64,000 nt of DNA from DASYAN01 sp034431765. GTDB lineage: Bacteria; Chloroflexota; Ktedonobacteria; Ktedonobacterales; Ktedonobacteraceae. The translations under genes and the position numbers were made by a program. Below are positions 8,461-16,700 of the stretch, piece after piece (the first letter of the stretch is position 1; the number at the start of each line of letters is the position of its first letter). The DNA lies in assembly GCA_034431765.1 (NCBI GenBank), contig DAOUDD010000187.1, positions 1 to 64,000 of the forward strand. The letters run 5' to 3'. Below the pieces are notes generated by a model. That model worked only from the letters and a program-made list of their open reading frames with translations. It had not been told where the DNA came from and did not search any database.

Positions 8461-9555
8461 TTAACGTGCAATGACCAGTTCTGTCGGTGACTGTGTCAGC
8501 ACTTCGACACCGTCTTCCTTCACAAGCACGCAATCCTCTACGCGGGTGCCGGTCCAGCCAGGAATGTAGACGCCGGGTTCTACAGTAACCACGCTTCCTG
8601 CTGGCAAGATTCCCTCAGCACGTTTTGATAAATTTGGTCCCTCATGCACCTGCAAACCAACGCCGTGGCCGGTCGAATGGACATAATACTCATCAAGGCC
8701 AGCCTCTTTTAGTACGTCACGTGTCAGTGCATCGCCTTCTATCCCTGTCATACCTGCACGGAGTTTCTGTTCGCAATTCTTCATTGCACGCAGGACGGTT
8801 TCGTAGACCTCACGCATGCGAGGCTCTGCCGGTTCGCCCAGGCAGATTGTGCGAGTCATATCGGCACAGTAGCCTTTGTAGCGTGCCCCCATATCAATCG
8901 TGATCAGTTCACCACGCCCAATACCGCGCTCACCAGGGATAGCGTGTGGCATGGAGCCGTTTGGTCCCGATGCGACGATAGAGCCAAATGAGTTGCCATC
9001 GGCTCCCAATTCAAGCATCTTGCGCGAGATCTCCCAGGCCACCTCTTTCTCAGTCATACCTGGCTGAATCCACTGACAAAGATGCGTGAACGTCTGATCG
9101 GTAATGGCTATAGCTTTTTTCAACAGCTCGATCTCGGCTGGTGATTTGACCTGGCGAAGTGTATCAATGTAGCTCTCGTCAAACGCGCGCAGGGTGAAGA
9201 TCTGGTCACCAGCCTGACGAAGCTTCTCATACAGTGCATAACTGACGGCTGTGGATTCAAAACCGATAGTCTTCCAGCCTTGTTCCTGAGCCAGCGAAGC
9301 AATTGACTGAGCATACTCACGAGCAGGAGGAACAATTACTTTCCAGTCAGGAGCACTATGTTCAGCAACTTCCTTATAGAGAGCATTTGTCAGCAAGAAC
9401 TGAACGTTTTGCCCAATCAAAAGCGATCCCGCTCCCTCATCGTCCTCTAACCAGCCACACAAGTAGGAGCGGTTGTGCGGCTGAGACACAAAAAAGGCAT
9501 CGATACCTTGCTCAGAGATCCAGTGACGAAGGTTAGTTACATGTTCCTGGCTCAT
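8461..9555 (-). CDS. M24 family Xaa-Pro aminopeptidase/dipeptidase
   Basis: 364 residues with a creatinase-like N-terminal domain and a pita-bread catalytic domain. The five metal ligands are visible: the two Asp of ITIDMGARYKGYCADMTRT, the His of STGHGVGLQVHEGP, the Glu of VTVEPGVYIPG and the Glu of GTRVEDCVLV. It cleaves the bond before proline, in the cytoplasm by family precedent. The order aroQ-pepP-efp-accB is a common bacterial cluster. AAGGGAG precedes the ATG. Confidence 0.93.
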   Translation of the reverse strand: MSQEHVTNLRHWISEQGIDAFFVSQPHNRSYLCGWLEDDEGAGSLLIGQNVQFLLTNALYKEVAEHSAPDWKVIVPPAREYAQSIASLAQEQGWKTIGFESTAVSYALYEKLRQAGDQIFTLRAFDESYIDTLRQVKSPAEIELLKKAIAITDQTFTHLCQWIQPGMTEKEVAWEISRKMLELGADGNSFGSIVASGPNGSMPHAIPGERGIGRGELITIDMGARYKGYCADMTRTICLGEPAEPRMREVYETVLRAMKNCEQKLRAGMTGIEGDALTRDVLKEAGLDEYYVHSTGHGVGLQVHEGPNLSKRAEGILPAGSVVTVEPGVYIPGWTGTRVEDCVLVKEDGVEVLTQSPTELVIAR

Positions 9556-9721
9556 TTTCTGCTCCCTTTTTTAGATCTTAGACAAAAACCAACGCCGCTT
9601 CTCTTTTTAGACGCACACCAACGCTCTTCTCAGAGCTAAGCTTCGCTCAGGTGTGCGCAAGGAAGTATCGCGGCTCGTGCTCCTGCGCCAGCGTTACGCA
9701 CTCAGGTTTTCCGATAGGCAG

Positions 9722-10162
9722 TTATTGCTTGTGAACTTCTTCAACCAAGGCATCTAATGCCAGTAGATAACTACGCCAGCCAAAGCCCGCTATCTGTCCA
9801 CGACAGACAGGTGCGATGACAGAGGAGTGACGAAACTCTTCGCGCGCATAAATATTGCTCAGATGAACCTCGACAGCGGGAATTTTGACCGTGGAGAGCG
9901 CATCACGTAGCGCAATTGAGTAGTGCGTGAATGCACCAGGGTTCAGGATAATGCCCGCAACTTCGGAGGCATGCTGCTGAATCGCATCAATCAAGGCACC
10001 TTCGTGATTTGACTGCAAACAGACCAGTTCGACATTCGACTCACGGGCACGTTGCAGTAAGCGCTCATGGATCTGCTCAAGGGTCACCGTTCCATATACC
10101 TCTGGTTCACGCGTCCCCAACATGTTCAGATTTGGACCACTTAAAACGAGGAACTTCGGCAT
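9722..10162 (-). CDS. aroQ: Type II 3-dehydroquinate dehydratase
   Basis: 146 residues, normal for the dodecameric type II enzyme. Key parts are visible: the N-terminal LSGPNLNMLGTREPEVYG with the catalytic Tyr, the QSNHEGALIDAI segment, NPGAFTHYSIALRDAL, and VEVHLSNIYAREEFRHSSV with the catalytic His. It removes water from 3-dehydroquinate in the shikimate pathway. The ATG lies three bases after the aroKB stop, behind GGGGGAGAG, so the two shikimate genes are translationally close. Confidence 0.96.
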   Translation of the reverse strand: MPKFLVLSGPNLNMLGTREPEVYGTVTLEQIHERLLQRARESNVELVCLQSNHEGALIDAIQQHASEVAGIILNPGAFTHYSIALRDALSTVKIPAVEVHLSNIYAREEFRHSSVIAPVCRGQIAGFGWRSYLLALDALVEEVHKQ

Positions 10163-10165
10163 ACG

Positions 10166-11830
10166 TTACGTTCTCTCCCCCTTAAAAAAAGCTGTCAATA
10201 CGCGCTCGACCAGATCATCAGGCAGGGTTGTAATTTCAACGTTGCCAATGCCTGTGGGCATAATCCAGCGCACCCGCTTCCCGACCACCTTTTTGTCCAA
10301 TTGAATCGCGTCAAGGATCTGCTGAGGCTGTACAGAACCTGCATATGTGACAGGTAGGCCGAGAGCGGTCAGAAGTGCTCTCTGGCGTGCTGCATCAGAG
10401 GCAGAGAACATGCCTGCCTCTTGCGCTAACGCCGAAACCGCCTCCATACCTATCGAAACCGCCTCACCATGCAAAAGTTCGCCGTAGCCGCAGATATTCT
10501 CTAGCGCATGCCCAACCGTGTGACCGTAATTTAAAATAGCCCGCTGCCCCTGTTCACGCTCATCGTTCTCGATAACCTGCGCCTTTAGACTGATAGAGCG
10601 AGCAATAATCCGGCATAACAACTCTGCCGAAGGATGCTCAAACTGGCGCAGTTTTTCCGCTGACGCCTCCAATAAGGCGAAGAGGTCGGCGTCGAGTATG
10701 ATACCATACTTCACAATTTCTGCCCATCCCTCAGTACGAGCGCGTTGTGGTAGAGTCAGAAGAAGGGCAGGATCAGCCACAACCAGGCGTGGATGGTAGA
10801 ATGCGCCGATTAGATTTTTTCCGCGAAGATGGTTAATACCGGTTTTACCACCAATCGCAGAATCAACCTGAGCGAGTAAGGAGGTGGGGATCTGCACAAG
10901 AGGAACGCCACGTAAGTAAGTAGCTGCGACAAAGCCAACCAGGTCACCGATCACACCACCACCAAAGGCGAGTAAAGCCTCACGACGCTCAGCACGCTGC
11001 TCTACCAGCCAGTCATAGAGAGCGTTCACCTGTTCCTGTGACTTGCTGGCCTCGCCTGCGGGAACAGTATACACAAGCGGCTCAAAGCCTGCTTTTCGCA
11101 GATTTTCTTGCAGTGCAGACGTATAGAGTATGTTTAGGTGGGAGTCTGTAACCAGAAAGACACGAGCCGGGAGTTGGAGTTCCTTGAGGTAGTCTGGTAG
11201 ACGACCAAGGCCACCCCAATCTACAATTGCATCGTAACTCTGCTCCAATGCAATCGAGCGACGCAACGGAGGAAGGCCAGTGAGATTTCCAGAACTTGTT
11301 AACATAACGACGATCTCCTGGACAACCTGCGCTACGCTCTTTGAAGTCGTTGAACAGGTCATCTCAGCTTCTTGATAATAAGGCAGACGAGTTGCGAGCA
11401 GATGTCGAAGAGTGCCGAGAGGGTCGGAGCCGGAAAGCAGCGGACGCAGTTCAGGTGTATGACCGTCTACTTGCTCTCTTGCATATTGAGCCTGAAGGCG
11501 TTGCAACGCTTGTTCAGGTTCCACTTGCAGAAAGACGCGCACGCCTTGTTGAGCCATCAGTGCACGATTTTCAGGGCGCACAACAATGCCGCCACCGGTC
11601 ACAATAATGGCACTCTCACTACACTGTACGACCTGCGCGAAGATACGGCTTTCAAGGGCACGAAAGTAGTCCTCGCCATGTCGAGCGAAAATCGCAGGAA
11701 TGCGCTCCCCATACTCCTCTTCAATGAGCGCATCAACATCAAGCAAAGGCTTGCCCAGGCGCGAAGTAAGTAAGCGGCCAACCGTACTTTTGCCACTACC
11801 TGATAGTCCTATGAGAAATACATGTTGCAT
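10166..11830 (-). CDS. aroKB: Shikimate kinase / 3-dehydroquinate synthase fusion
   Basis: A 554-residue bifunctional protein. Residues 1 to about 175 are shikimate kinase, with Walker A GLSGSGKST (8-16), DVDALIEE, the FR of DYFRALES and the GGGIVVR segment. Residues from about 195 are dehydroquinate synthase, with VPAGEASKS, FGGGVIGDLVGFVAATYLRG, PTSLLAQVDSAIGGKTGIN and the zinc-binding NYGHTVGHALE. The order is the same as the separate aroK and aroB genes in many bacteria, so the fusion probably arose by loss of an intergenic stop. It catalyses steps 2 and 5 of chorismate synthesis. Confidence 0.96.
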   Translation of the reverse strand: MQHVFLIGLSGSGKSTVGRLLTSRLGKPLLDVDALIEEEYGERIPAIFARHGEDYFRALESRIFAQVVQCSESAIIVTGGGIVVRPENRALMAQQGVRVFLQVEPEQALQRLQAQYAREQVDGHTPELRPLLSGSDPLGTLRHLLATRLPYYQEAEMTCSTTSKSVAQVVQEIVVMLTSSGNLTGLPPLRRSIALEQSYDAIVDWGGLGRLPDYLKELQLPARVFLVTDSHLNILYTSALQENLRKAGFEPLVYTVPAGEASKSQEQVNALYDWLVEQRAERREALLAFGGGVIGDLVGFVAATYLRGVPLVQIPTSLLAQVDSAIGGKTGINHLRGKNLIGAFYHPRLVVADPALLLTLPQRARTEGWAEIVKYGIILDADLFALLEASAEKLRQFEHPSAELLCRIIARSISLKAQVIENDEREQGQRAILNYGHTVGHALENICGYGELLHGEAVSIGMEAVSALAQEAGMFSASDAARQRALLTALGLPVTYAGSVQPQQILDAIQLDKKVVGKRVRWIMPTGIGNVEITTLPDDLVERVLTAFFKGERT

Positions 11831-11854
11831 GCCCTATTGTACCACGACACGATG

Positions 11855-14839
11855 CTAGTAGAGTTCCTCGTTTTTAATCGTGGTACTCAGCTTATTTACC
11901 AGGCGGAACGTTGTTGTATCGATGGTATTCACACGCCGATCTGTTGTCACACCCTGGCGTACAAAGCCCTGAGCACGATTATCATAGATCTGGAAGGTGC
12001 GCCCAAACTCGAAGGTGTATTGAGAGATCTGCCCACTCTGCCTATCAAGCACAAGGATAGCATCGTTCTTTGCACAATTTGTATTTGCAGCGCAGCGCGA
12101 TTGATCCAGGAAAGCACCCACAAGGATCTGCTGATTTTGATCCCAACTCTTCGCGAGATACTGGTGAACGATTTCCAATGACGAATCAAAAGCCAGGAAG
12201 GTGCTCTGCGCATTCTGCGGATCGTAGAGCATGACACTCAAATTTGGCAGACCAAAATGGCCGACGTAGGGAACTAGATTTGTGCCCAGGTTGTCGTAAG
12301 ACTTCTGATTTTTCGGATTGAGATGCTCGTCAAAGCCGAGGATCTGTCCCTTGCTAGCGCTGGGATCATAAAGCAAGATCTGTGAACGGCCCGTATTAGC
12401 GAAATCGCCACTGGAAATGAGCCAGTTGCCGTTGATACTATGCATCTCCTGGTAATCCTTCACCAGCAGGTTATCATCGAAGTCCATGAGACGACCTTCG
12501 CCACTATTGCGATCATAGAGGAATAGGCCATCCTGGTGATCATTAACATAGCGACCGATATAGACCTCCCAGTTTGCATGCCAGAGCGTATATTGCGGAG
12601 AGTGATGAATGTTGAAATCTTGATCAAAATCAAGCAGTTGGATATTGGCGGTTCTGCCGCGCTTCTCCCACTCCTGGAGAGGGGAGCCGCTGAGATCATT
12701 GCTCCCAGCCGTAGCTGTTGCAGTCGGAGTGGGACCGCCACTGAGACGGTCAAAGCTAATAAAGCTTGATAGTGCAGCAGACTCATACTGCAAACCCGTT
12801 TTTGTTGGCGTCGCTGAAGCCGTCGGTGTTGAAGTCGCTTTCGGCGTTGCCGTTGGTGAAACAACCGGTGTCGGATCTGGCGTGCCTGTTGCCTTAGGCG
12901 TCGGAGTTGGGCTAGCCGGCGGTGTAGCAGTTGGACTGGCTACCGGCGTTGGTTTTGGCGAGGGACTTGGTACAGGTGTTGGCACTGTTGTTGGTGTCGC
13001 ACTCACTGTCGGCGTCGGTGTTGCTGTAGACGTTGGTGTCGCACTCACTGTCGGCGTCGGTGTTGCTGTAGACGTTGCTGTTGGGGTGGGGCTAGCCACC
13101 GATGTTGCAGTCGGAGACGGTACAGGTGTAGCCGTCGCAGTCGGCGAAGGACTCGGCGTTACCGTTGCTGTCGCTGTTGGCGTTGGTGTTTTCGTCGGCG
13201 TTGCTGTTGGTGTTTTCGTCGGCGTTGCTGTTGCTGTTGGCGTTACCGTTGGGGTTGGTGTTTTTGTAGCTGTCGGCGTTGGTGTTTTCGTTGGTAGCGC
13301 TGTCGGTGGTGGTACTGGCGTGCTAGTAGGCGGCGCATGCGTTGGATTAGGGGCAGCAGTAGGATTAGTAGCACGTTGAGTTGGTGCAGGCTCCTCTGAC
13401 CAATCTGCCGAGCCGCCAGTATCTACTGTATCACCATTATTCGTAGAGTTTCCATTGTCAGATGTACCTGAATCACCGGAGATACCTGACGACTGATTGG
13501 AATCAGGCGTGGGAGTCTCTATAGCAAAGGGATCGGCAAAGGCGAAACGCTTATAGAGGAAGACGCTGCTACGCCGTCCATCGAAGCGACCAACATAGAT
13601 CTCCCAATCAGTTCCGATATCCGTCTTCACATGTTTATTGACGGTGAGATCTGGATTGAGACTGAGCAGATGCATACTACCGGTCGTGCGATCATAGAGG
13701 AGAATATCAGACTTACCATCGCCCAGGAAATCGCCTACATGCACATCTAGATCTGAACCCCACTTGCCAGCAGGAGTTGTAGAATCTCCAAGTGCGACGC
13801 GTTGCACAGTTGGACCGGCTTTTACACTGCTACTCCTGGCTATGGATGTACTTGCCTGATTGGTATCAGCAACAGGATCGCTTACGGCTTGCTGGTCGTG
13901 CAAGGCAACGATATCAATGCTTCCCTGCTGACGATTATAGAGCAAGAGATCGCTGACTCCCTGGCCGGTAAAATCGGCATTATACTCCTGTTCACTTGCG
14001 CCAGGTATACCGCCAAGTGCGACGCGGTCATTGGTATAGGTGGGAGCGTCAGAACTTGCACCATTCCCGTTGCTCGCATTAGAGTTTCCACTTGCGCCGG
14101 AATTATTACTTCCATGGCTGTAGTTGTGTGCCAGGTCTTTATTCGCCTGTTTTACCGCAGCAATAGGATTTCCGCCTGTGATGCCGGGTAGTTTCGCGAA
14201 CAGATGGATATCAATGGAGTGTGGGAAATAGATGAAGCGCAACTGCCCATTCTGGAAACGAGGCTGATTGATAACAGACACGTTGTAGTTTGTACCTATG
14301 TACATGAAGTTTGGATCGCCATAGTTCTGATAGGTTACATCAAAGGTTGAGCCATCCTTACTCACAGAAGTCACAAACGCAACATGCCCTTCAACGCCAT
14401 ATGCCCACAGGCCATCAGCGCGAGGGAAGACAGCGATAGCACCGACGCGAGGAGATCTTCCTATTGGCAAACCAGCACGGGCAGCATCGACAATCCAATC
14501 AGCGGCATTGCCCCAGTTTGGAGGTAGATCGTAGTCGAGCAGATGCCACTGTTCCCAGGACCACCAGGTGCAGTTACCACCTCCGCCTTGCGCAGGTACA
14601 CCTGGGCAAAGGGGAAATGGATTGCCATCGGATGAAAAGGAAACCTGTTGACAAGAAGGATCTACTGTAGACATGGTATGGTGAGCGCTTGCATTACCTG
14701 AGAAGAAAGGTGTAAACTCGATAAGTGTTACGAGCAGAAGCAGAAAAACACCACATATTCTGATCCGAGCACTTCTACTTCGACCTTTTTGGAGTATGTG
14801 TTTACCCCCCACCAGCCAACGTGAAGCTGAAGACAGCAT
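11855..14839 (-). CDS. Surface CHAP-domain protein with split beta-propeller and Thr-Pro linker
   Basis: 994 residues. A hydrophobic segment at about 29-48 looks like a signal peptide or anchor. A CHAP amidase/peptidase domain follows, with Cys90 in GGNCTWWSWEQW and His152 in GHVAFVTSV. FG-GAP/VCBS-like blades come next (GQGVSDLLLYNRQQGSI, DGKSDILLYDRTTGSM). A roughly 200-residue low-complexity Thr-Pro-Ala linker then interrupts them. Further blades follow (DGLFLYDRNSGEG, RSQILLYDPSASKG, LSVMLYDPQ). CHAP enzymes cleave peptidoglycan peptides; the propeller probably binds a surface ligand. AAGGAAGG precedes the ATG. The gene ends 24 bp before aroKB. Confidence 0.85.
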   Translation of the reverse strand: MLSSASRWLVGGKHILQKGRSRSARIRICGVFLLLLVTLIEFTPFFSGNASAHHTMSTVDPSCQQVSFSSDGNPFPLCPGVPAQGGGGNCTWWSWEQWHLLDYDLPPNWGNAADWIVDAARAGLPIGRSPRVGAIAVFPRADGLWAYGVEGHVAFVTSVSKDGSTFDVTYQNYGDPNFMYIGTNYNVSVINQPRFQNGQLRFIYFPHSIDIHLFAKLPGITGGNPIAAVKQANKDLAHNYSHGSNNSGASGNSNASNGNGASSDAPTYTNDRVALGGIPGASEQEYNADFTGQGVSDLLLYNRQQGSIDIVALHDQQAVSDPVADTNQASTSIARSSSVKAGPTVQRVALGDSTTPAGKWGSDLDVHVGDFLGDGKSDILLYDRTTGSMHLLSLNPDLTVNKHVKTDIGTDWEIYVGRFDGRRSSVFLYKRFAFADPFAIETPTPDSNQSSGISGDSGTSDNGNSTNNGDTVDTGGSADWSEEPAPTQRATNPTAAPNPTHAPPTSTPVPPPTALPTKTPTPTATKTPTPTVTPTATATPTKTPTATPTKTPTPTATATVTPSPSPTATATPVPSPTATSVASPTPTATSTATPTPTVSATPTSTATPTPTVSATPTTVPTPVPSPSPKPTPVASPTATPPASPTPTPKATGTPDPTPVVSPTATPKATSTPTASATPTKTGLQYESAALSSFISFDRLSGGPTPTATATAGSNDLSGSPLQEWEKRGRTANIQLLDFDQDFNIHHSPQYTLWHANWEVYIGRYVNDHQDGLFLYDRNSGEGRLMDFDDNLLVKDYQEMHSINGNWLISSGDFANTGRSQILLYDPSASKGQILGFDEHLNPKNQKSYDNLGTNLVPYVGHFGLPNLSVMLYDPQNAQSTFLAFDSSLEIVHQYLAKSWDQNQQILVGAFLDQSRCAANTNCAKNDAILVLDRQSGQISQYTFEFGRTFQIYDNRAQGFVRQGVTTDRRVNTIDTTTFRLVNKLSTTIKNEELY
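12820..13330 (-). repeat. Low-complexity Thr-Pro coding repeat, including a 42-bp perfect tandem duplication
   Basis: This stretch encodes the Thr-Pro-Ala linker of the CHAP protein in irregular 6- and 12-base units (TPT, ATPT, VSATPT). A 42-base unit is exactly duplicated at 12990-13031 and 13032-13073. Such coding repeats are prone to slippage, so linker length may vary between strains. Confidence 0.85.
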
Positions 14840-15178
14840 AAAAAGCTACACCTTCCTTAAAAATACTGAGCAATTGAAAAAGCGCCTAGTAAGTTGACGA
14901 GCAATGTAACAAAATAGTTCCAGGTTTCCAACCCAAATATTCATACCTGGGCACATTTCCAAGTATAACATTGGTGCTATTTTACAGCAAGTTTCTCCGA
15001 GTGTTTTTAGGCTGTTTTACAGATCTTTTACATATGCCCGTCGAAACGAAAGATAAGGAACAGCTAGTTCACAGTGACATAGAGATGTTCAGCAATAGAT
15101 ACAGAGGAGACAGAACGGAACAGGCAAGCGAGAGAACGATGGACTGTTCAGCTTTTGGAAAACTCGCGAGAAAAACGC
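14840..15178. other. Intergenic region upstream of the CHAP gene and of the tRNA promoter
   Basis: About 340 bp between the minus-strand CHAP gene and the plus-strand tRNA promoter. It must hold the CHAP gene promoter, but I find no clear paired boxes. No convincing coding sequence is present. Confidence 0.35.
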
Positions 15179-15207
15179 TTGACAAGGGGATGGAGGAATG
15201 CTATTAT
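15179..15207 (+). promoter_or_regulatory. tRNA-Val promoter
   Basis: A perfect -35 box TTGACA (15179-15184), a 17-base spacer and a -10 box TATTAT (15202-15207), 14 bases upstream of the mature tRNA 5' end. This is a near-consensus primary sigma promoter. Confidence 0.85.
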
Positions 15208-15221
15208 TGGAAACGTTCCGA

Positions 15222-15295
15222 GGGCGATTAGCTCAGGTGGTTAGAGCGTTTGCATGACACGCAAAAGGTCACAGGTTCGAGTCCTGTATCGCCCA
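15222..15295 (+). tRNA. tRNA-Val (GAC)
   Basis: A 74-base cloverleaf. The acceptor stem is GGGCGAT/ATCGCCC and the D arm begins TAGCTCAGG. The anticodon stem TTTGC/GCAAA encloses loop ATGACAC with anticodon GAC. The T arm is ACAGGTTCGAGTCCTGT, and the discriminator base is A. CCA is not encoded. GAC reads the valine codons GUC and GUU. It is a single-gene unit with its own promoter and terminator. Confidence 0.95.
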
Positions 15296-15300
15296 TCATG

Positions 15301-15327
15301 AAGTCACCGACATGGTGGCTTTTTTTG
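15301..15327 (+). terminator. Rho-independent terminator of the tRNA-Val gene
   Basis: Arms AAGTCACC and GGTGGCTT (with one G-T pair) around the loop GACAT, followed directly by a run of T. It begins six bases after the tRNA. Confidence 0.85.
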
Positions 15328-15356
15328 TCTCTCAAAGACTATTTTCTTTCATACGA

Positions 15357-15391
15357 AGATAGACCATCACGAACCATGTGGTGGTCTATCT
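15357..15391. terminator. Bidirectional hairpin between tRNA-Val and ispG
   Basis: A 14-bp inverted repeat (AGATAGACCATCAC and GTGGTGGTCTATCT, one G-T pair) with a 7-base loop, followed on the plus strand by TTTTC. It lies about 50 bp past the ispG stop and probably ends that operon from the other side. Confidence 0.65.
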
Positions 15392-15443
15392 TTTCTTGTA
15401 GGGCTTAATGAGCTACTCACCTTGAGGGCGCAGCATGTCAAAG

Positions 15444-16682
15444 TTATGCACGTGGCAAAATGGGCAGGTTCATGCCTTCATCACGGGTACGATGGGTGCC
15501 TGCAACCTCGCGGATACCACCTTCGGGGTAGACGAGCCGCGCCTCATGCTCTGGGAGGAGTTTGGCAACTTCTTTGAGCACAGCGTCGAGGAATTGATCT
15601 TCGGGAACAGTTTTGATGACCTCGCCTTTGCGGAAGATCACGCCTTTGCCCTTGCCACCGGCTAGGCCAACATCGGCGTCGCGCGATTCGCCGGGGCCGT
15701 TGACGACACAGCCCATCACGGCTACATGGATGGGGGTCTGTACTTTTGTCAGGCGTTTCTCCACCTCGTTCGCCACGCCGATCACATCGATCTCCACGCG
15801 TCCGCAGGAGGGGCAGGAGACGAACGTGACACCGCGATTGCGCAGTTCAAGAGCACGCAGGATCTCGAAGGCCACGGGAATCTCTTCCTCTGGCTCCGCG
15901 CTCAGGCTGACGCGAACCGTGTCGCCGATCCCTTCGGCGAGCAGGATGCCCAGACCGACAGCGGACTTCACCGAGCCTGAGACGAGCGTTCCCGCCTCAG
16001 TAATACCCAGGTGAATGGGATAATCTGAGCGCTGCGAGAAGCGGCGGTAGGCTTCAATTGCCGTCAGCACAGCAGAGGATTTGAGCGAGACTGCTATGTT
16101 ATGGTAGTCGAGTTCCTCGCACCAGCTAATATATTCCAGAGCACGCGTTACCATGCGCTCCGCCAGGTGCTCACGCTCCTTGCGCCGTGCTTCGGCTGGA
16201 TCGCTGCGTTCGAGCGTGCCATCGTCGCGCAGGCGCACCTGGACACGCTGCATCTGTGCAGTCTTGTCAAGCGCATCGATTGAACCGGAGTTGACACCGA
16301 TACGCATCGCGATACCGCGCTCTTTGGCAGCCAGCACAATCTGCTCCAGGGATTTACGGCCATTGAGCAAGTTGCCGGGATTGATACGAACCTTATCGAC
16401 CCCCTGTTTGATCGCCTCAAGCGCAAGGGCAGGGTTATAATGAATGTCGGCAACGAGCGGAATGGAGATGCGCTTCTTGATTTCACCCAGCACCAGTGCG
16501 TCTTCCATCTCTGGCACAGCCACACGTACAATCTCACAGCCGACATCTTGAAGGCGAGAGATCTGTGCAACTGTGGATTCGACATCGCGAGTGTAGGTGG
16601 TTGTCATAGATTGCACTGCAATAGGTGCATCACCGCCTATCGCTACGTTTCCAACAGAAATCTGTCGTGTTTTTCTTCGCAT
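15444..16682 (-). CDS. ispG: 4-hydroxy-3-methylbut-2-en-1-yl diphosphate synthase
   Basis: 412 residues. The N-terminal TIM barrel begins VGNVAIGGDAPIAVQSMTTT and contains PLVADIHYNPALA and KVRINPGN. The C-terminal domain carries the [4Fe-4S] cysteines in SCPSCGR and MGCVVNGPGE. It reduces methylerythritol cyclodiphosphate to HMBPP, the penultimate MEP-pathway step. It is the last gene of the rpsB-to-ispG run, next to rseP and near dxr. GGAG lies upstream of the ATG. Confidence 0.97.
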   Translation of the reverse strand: MRRKTRQISVGNVAIGGDAPIAVQSMTTTYTRDVESTVAQISRLQDVGCEIVRVAVPEMEDALVLGEIKKRISIPLVADIHYNPALALEAIKQGVDKVRINPGNLLNGRKSLEQIVLAAKERGIAMRIGVNSGSIDALDKTAQMQRVQVRLRDDGTLERSDPAEARRKEREHLAERMVTRALEYISWCEELDYHNIAVSLKSSAVLTAIEAYRRFSQRSDYPIHLGITEAGTLVSGSVKSAVGLGILLAEGIGDTVRVSLSAEPEEEIPVAFEILRALELRNRGVTFVSCPSCGRVEIDVIGVANEVEKRLTKVQTPIHVAVMGCVVNGPGESRDADVGLAGGKGKGVIFRKGEVIKTVPEDQFLDAVLKEVAKLLPEHEARLVYPEGGIREVAGTHRTRDEGMNLPILPRA

Positions 16683-16700
16683 AACGAGTCTGTACTCCGC

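Noticed and set aside
9612..9657. Inverted repeat CGCACACC/GGTGTGCG between aroQ and pepP
   Set aside because: The stem is short and the loop is about 30 bases, so it could be chance.
12820..13330. Regular repeats that could suggest a CRISPR array
   Set aside because: The units are 6-42 bases, have no unique spacers and read in frame as Thr-Pro; no cas genes are near.
12645..13379. Long plus-strand frame rich in Val and Gly opposite the Thr-Pro linker
   Set aside because: It is the antisense reading of the ACN/CCN repeat of the CHAP protein; it has no ribosome site and no recognisable domain.
14971..15231. 86-codon plus-strand frame before the tRNA gene
   Set aside because: It runs through the tRNA promoter into the tRNA and has no ribosome site.
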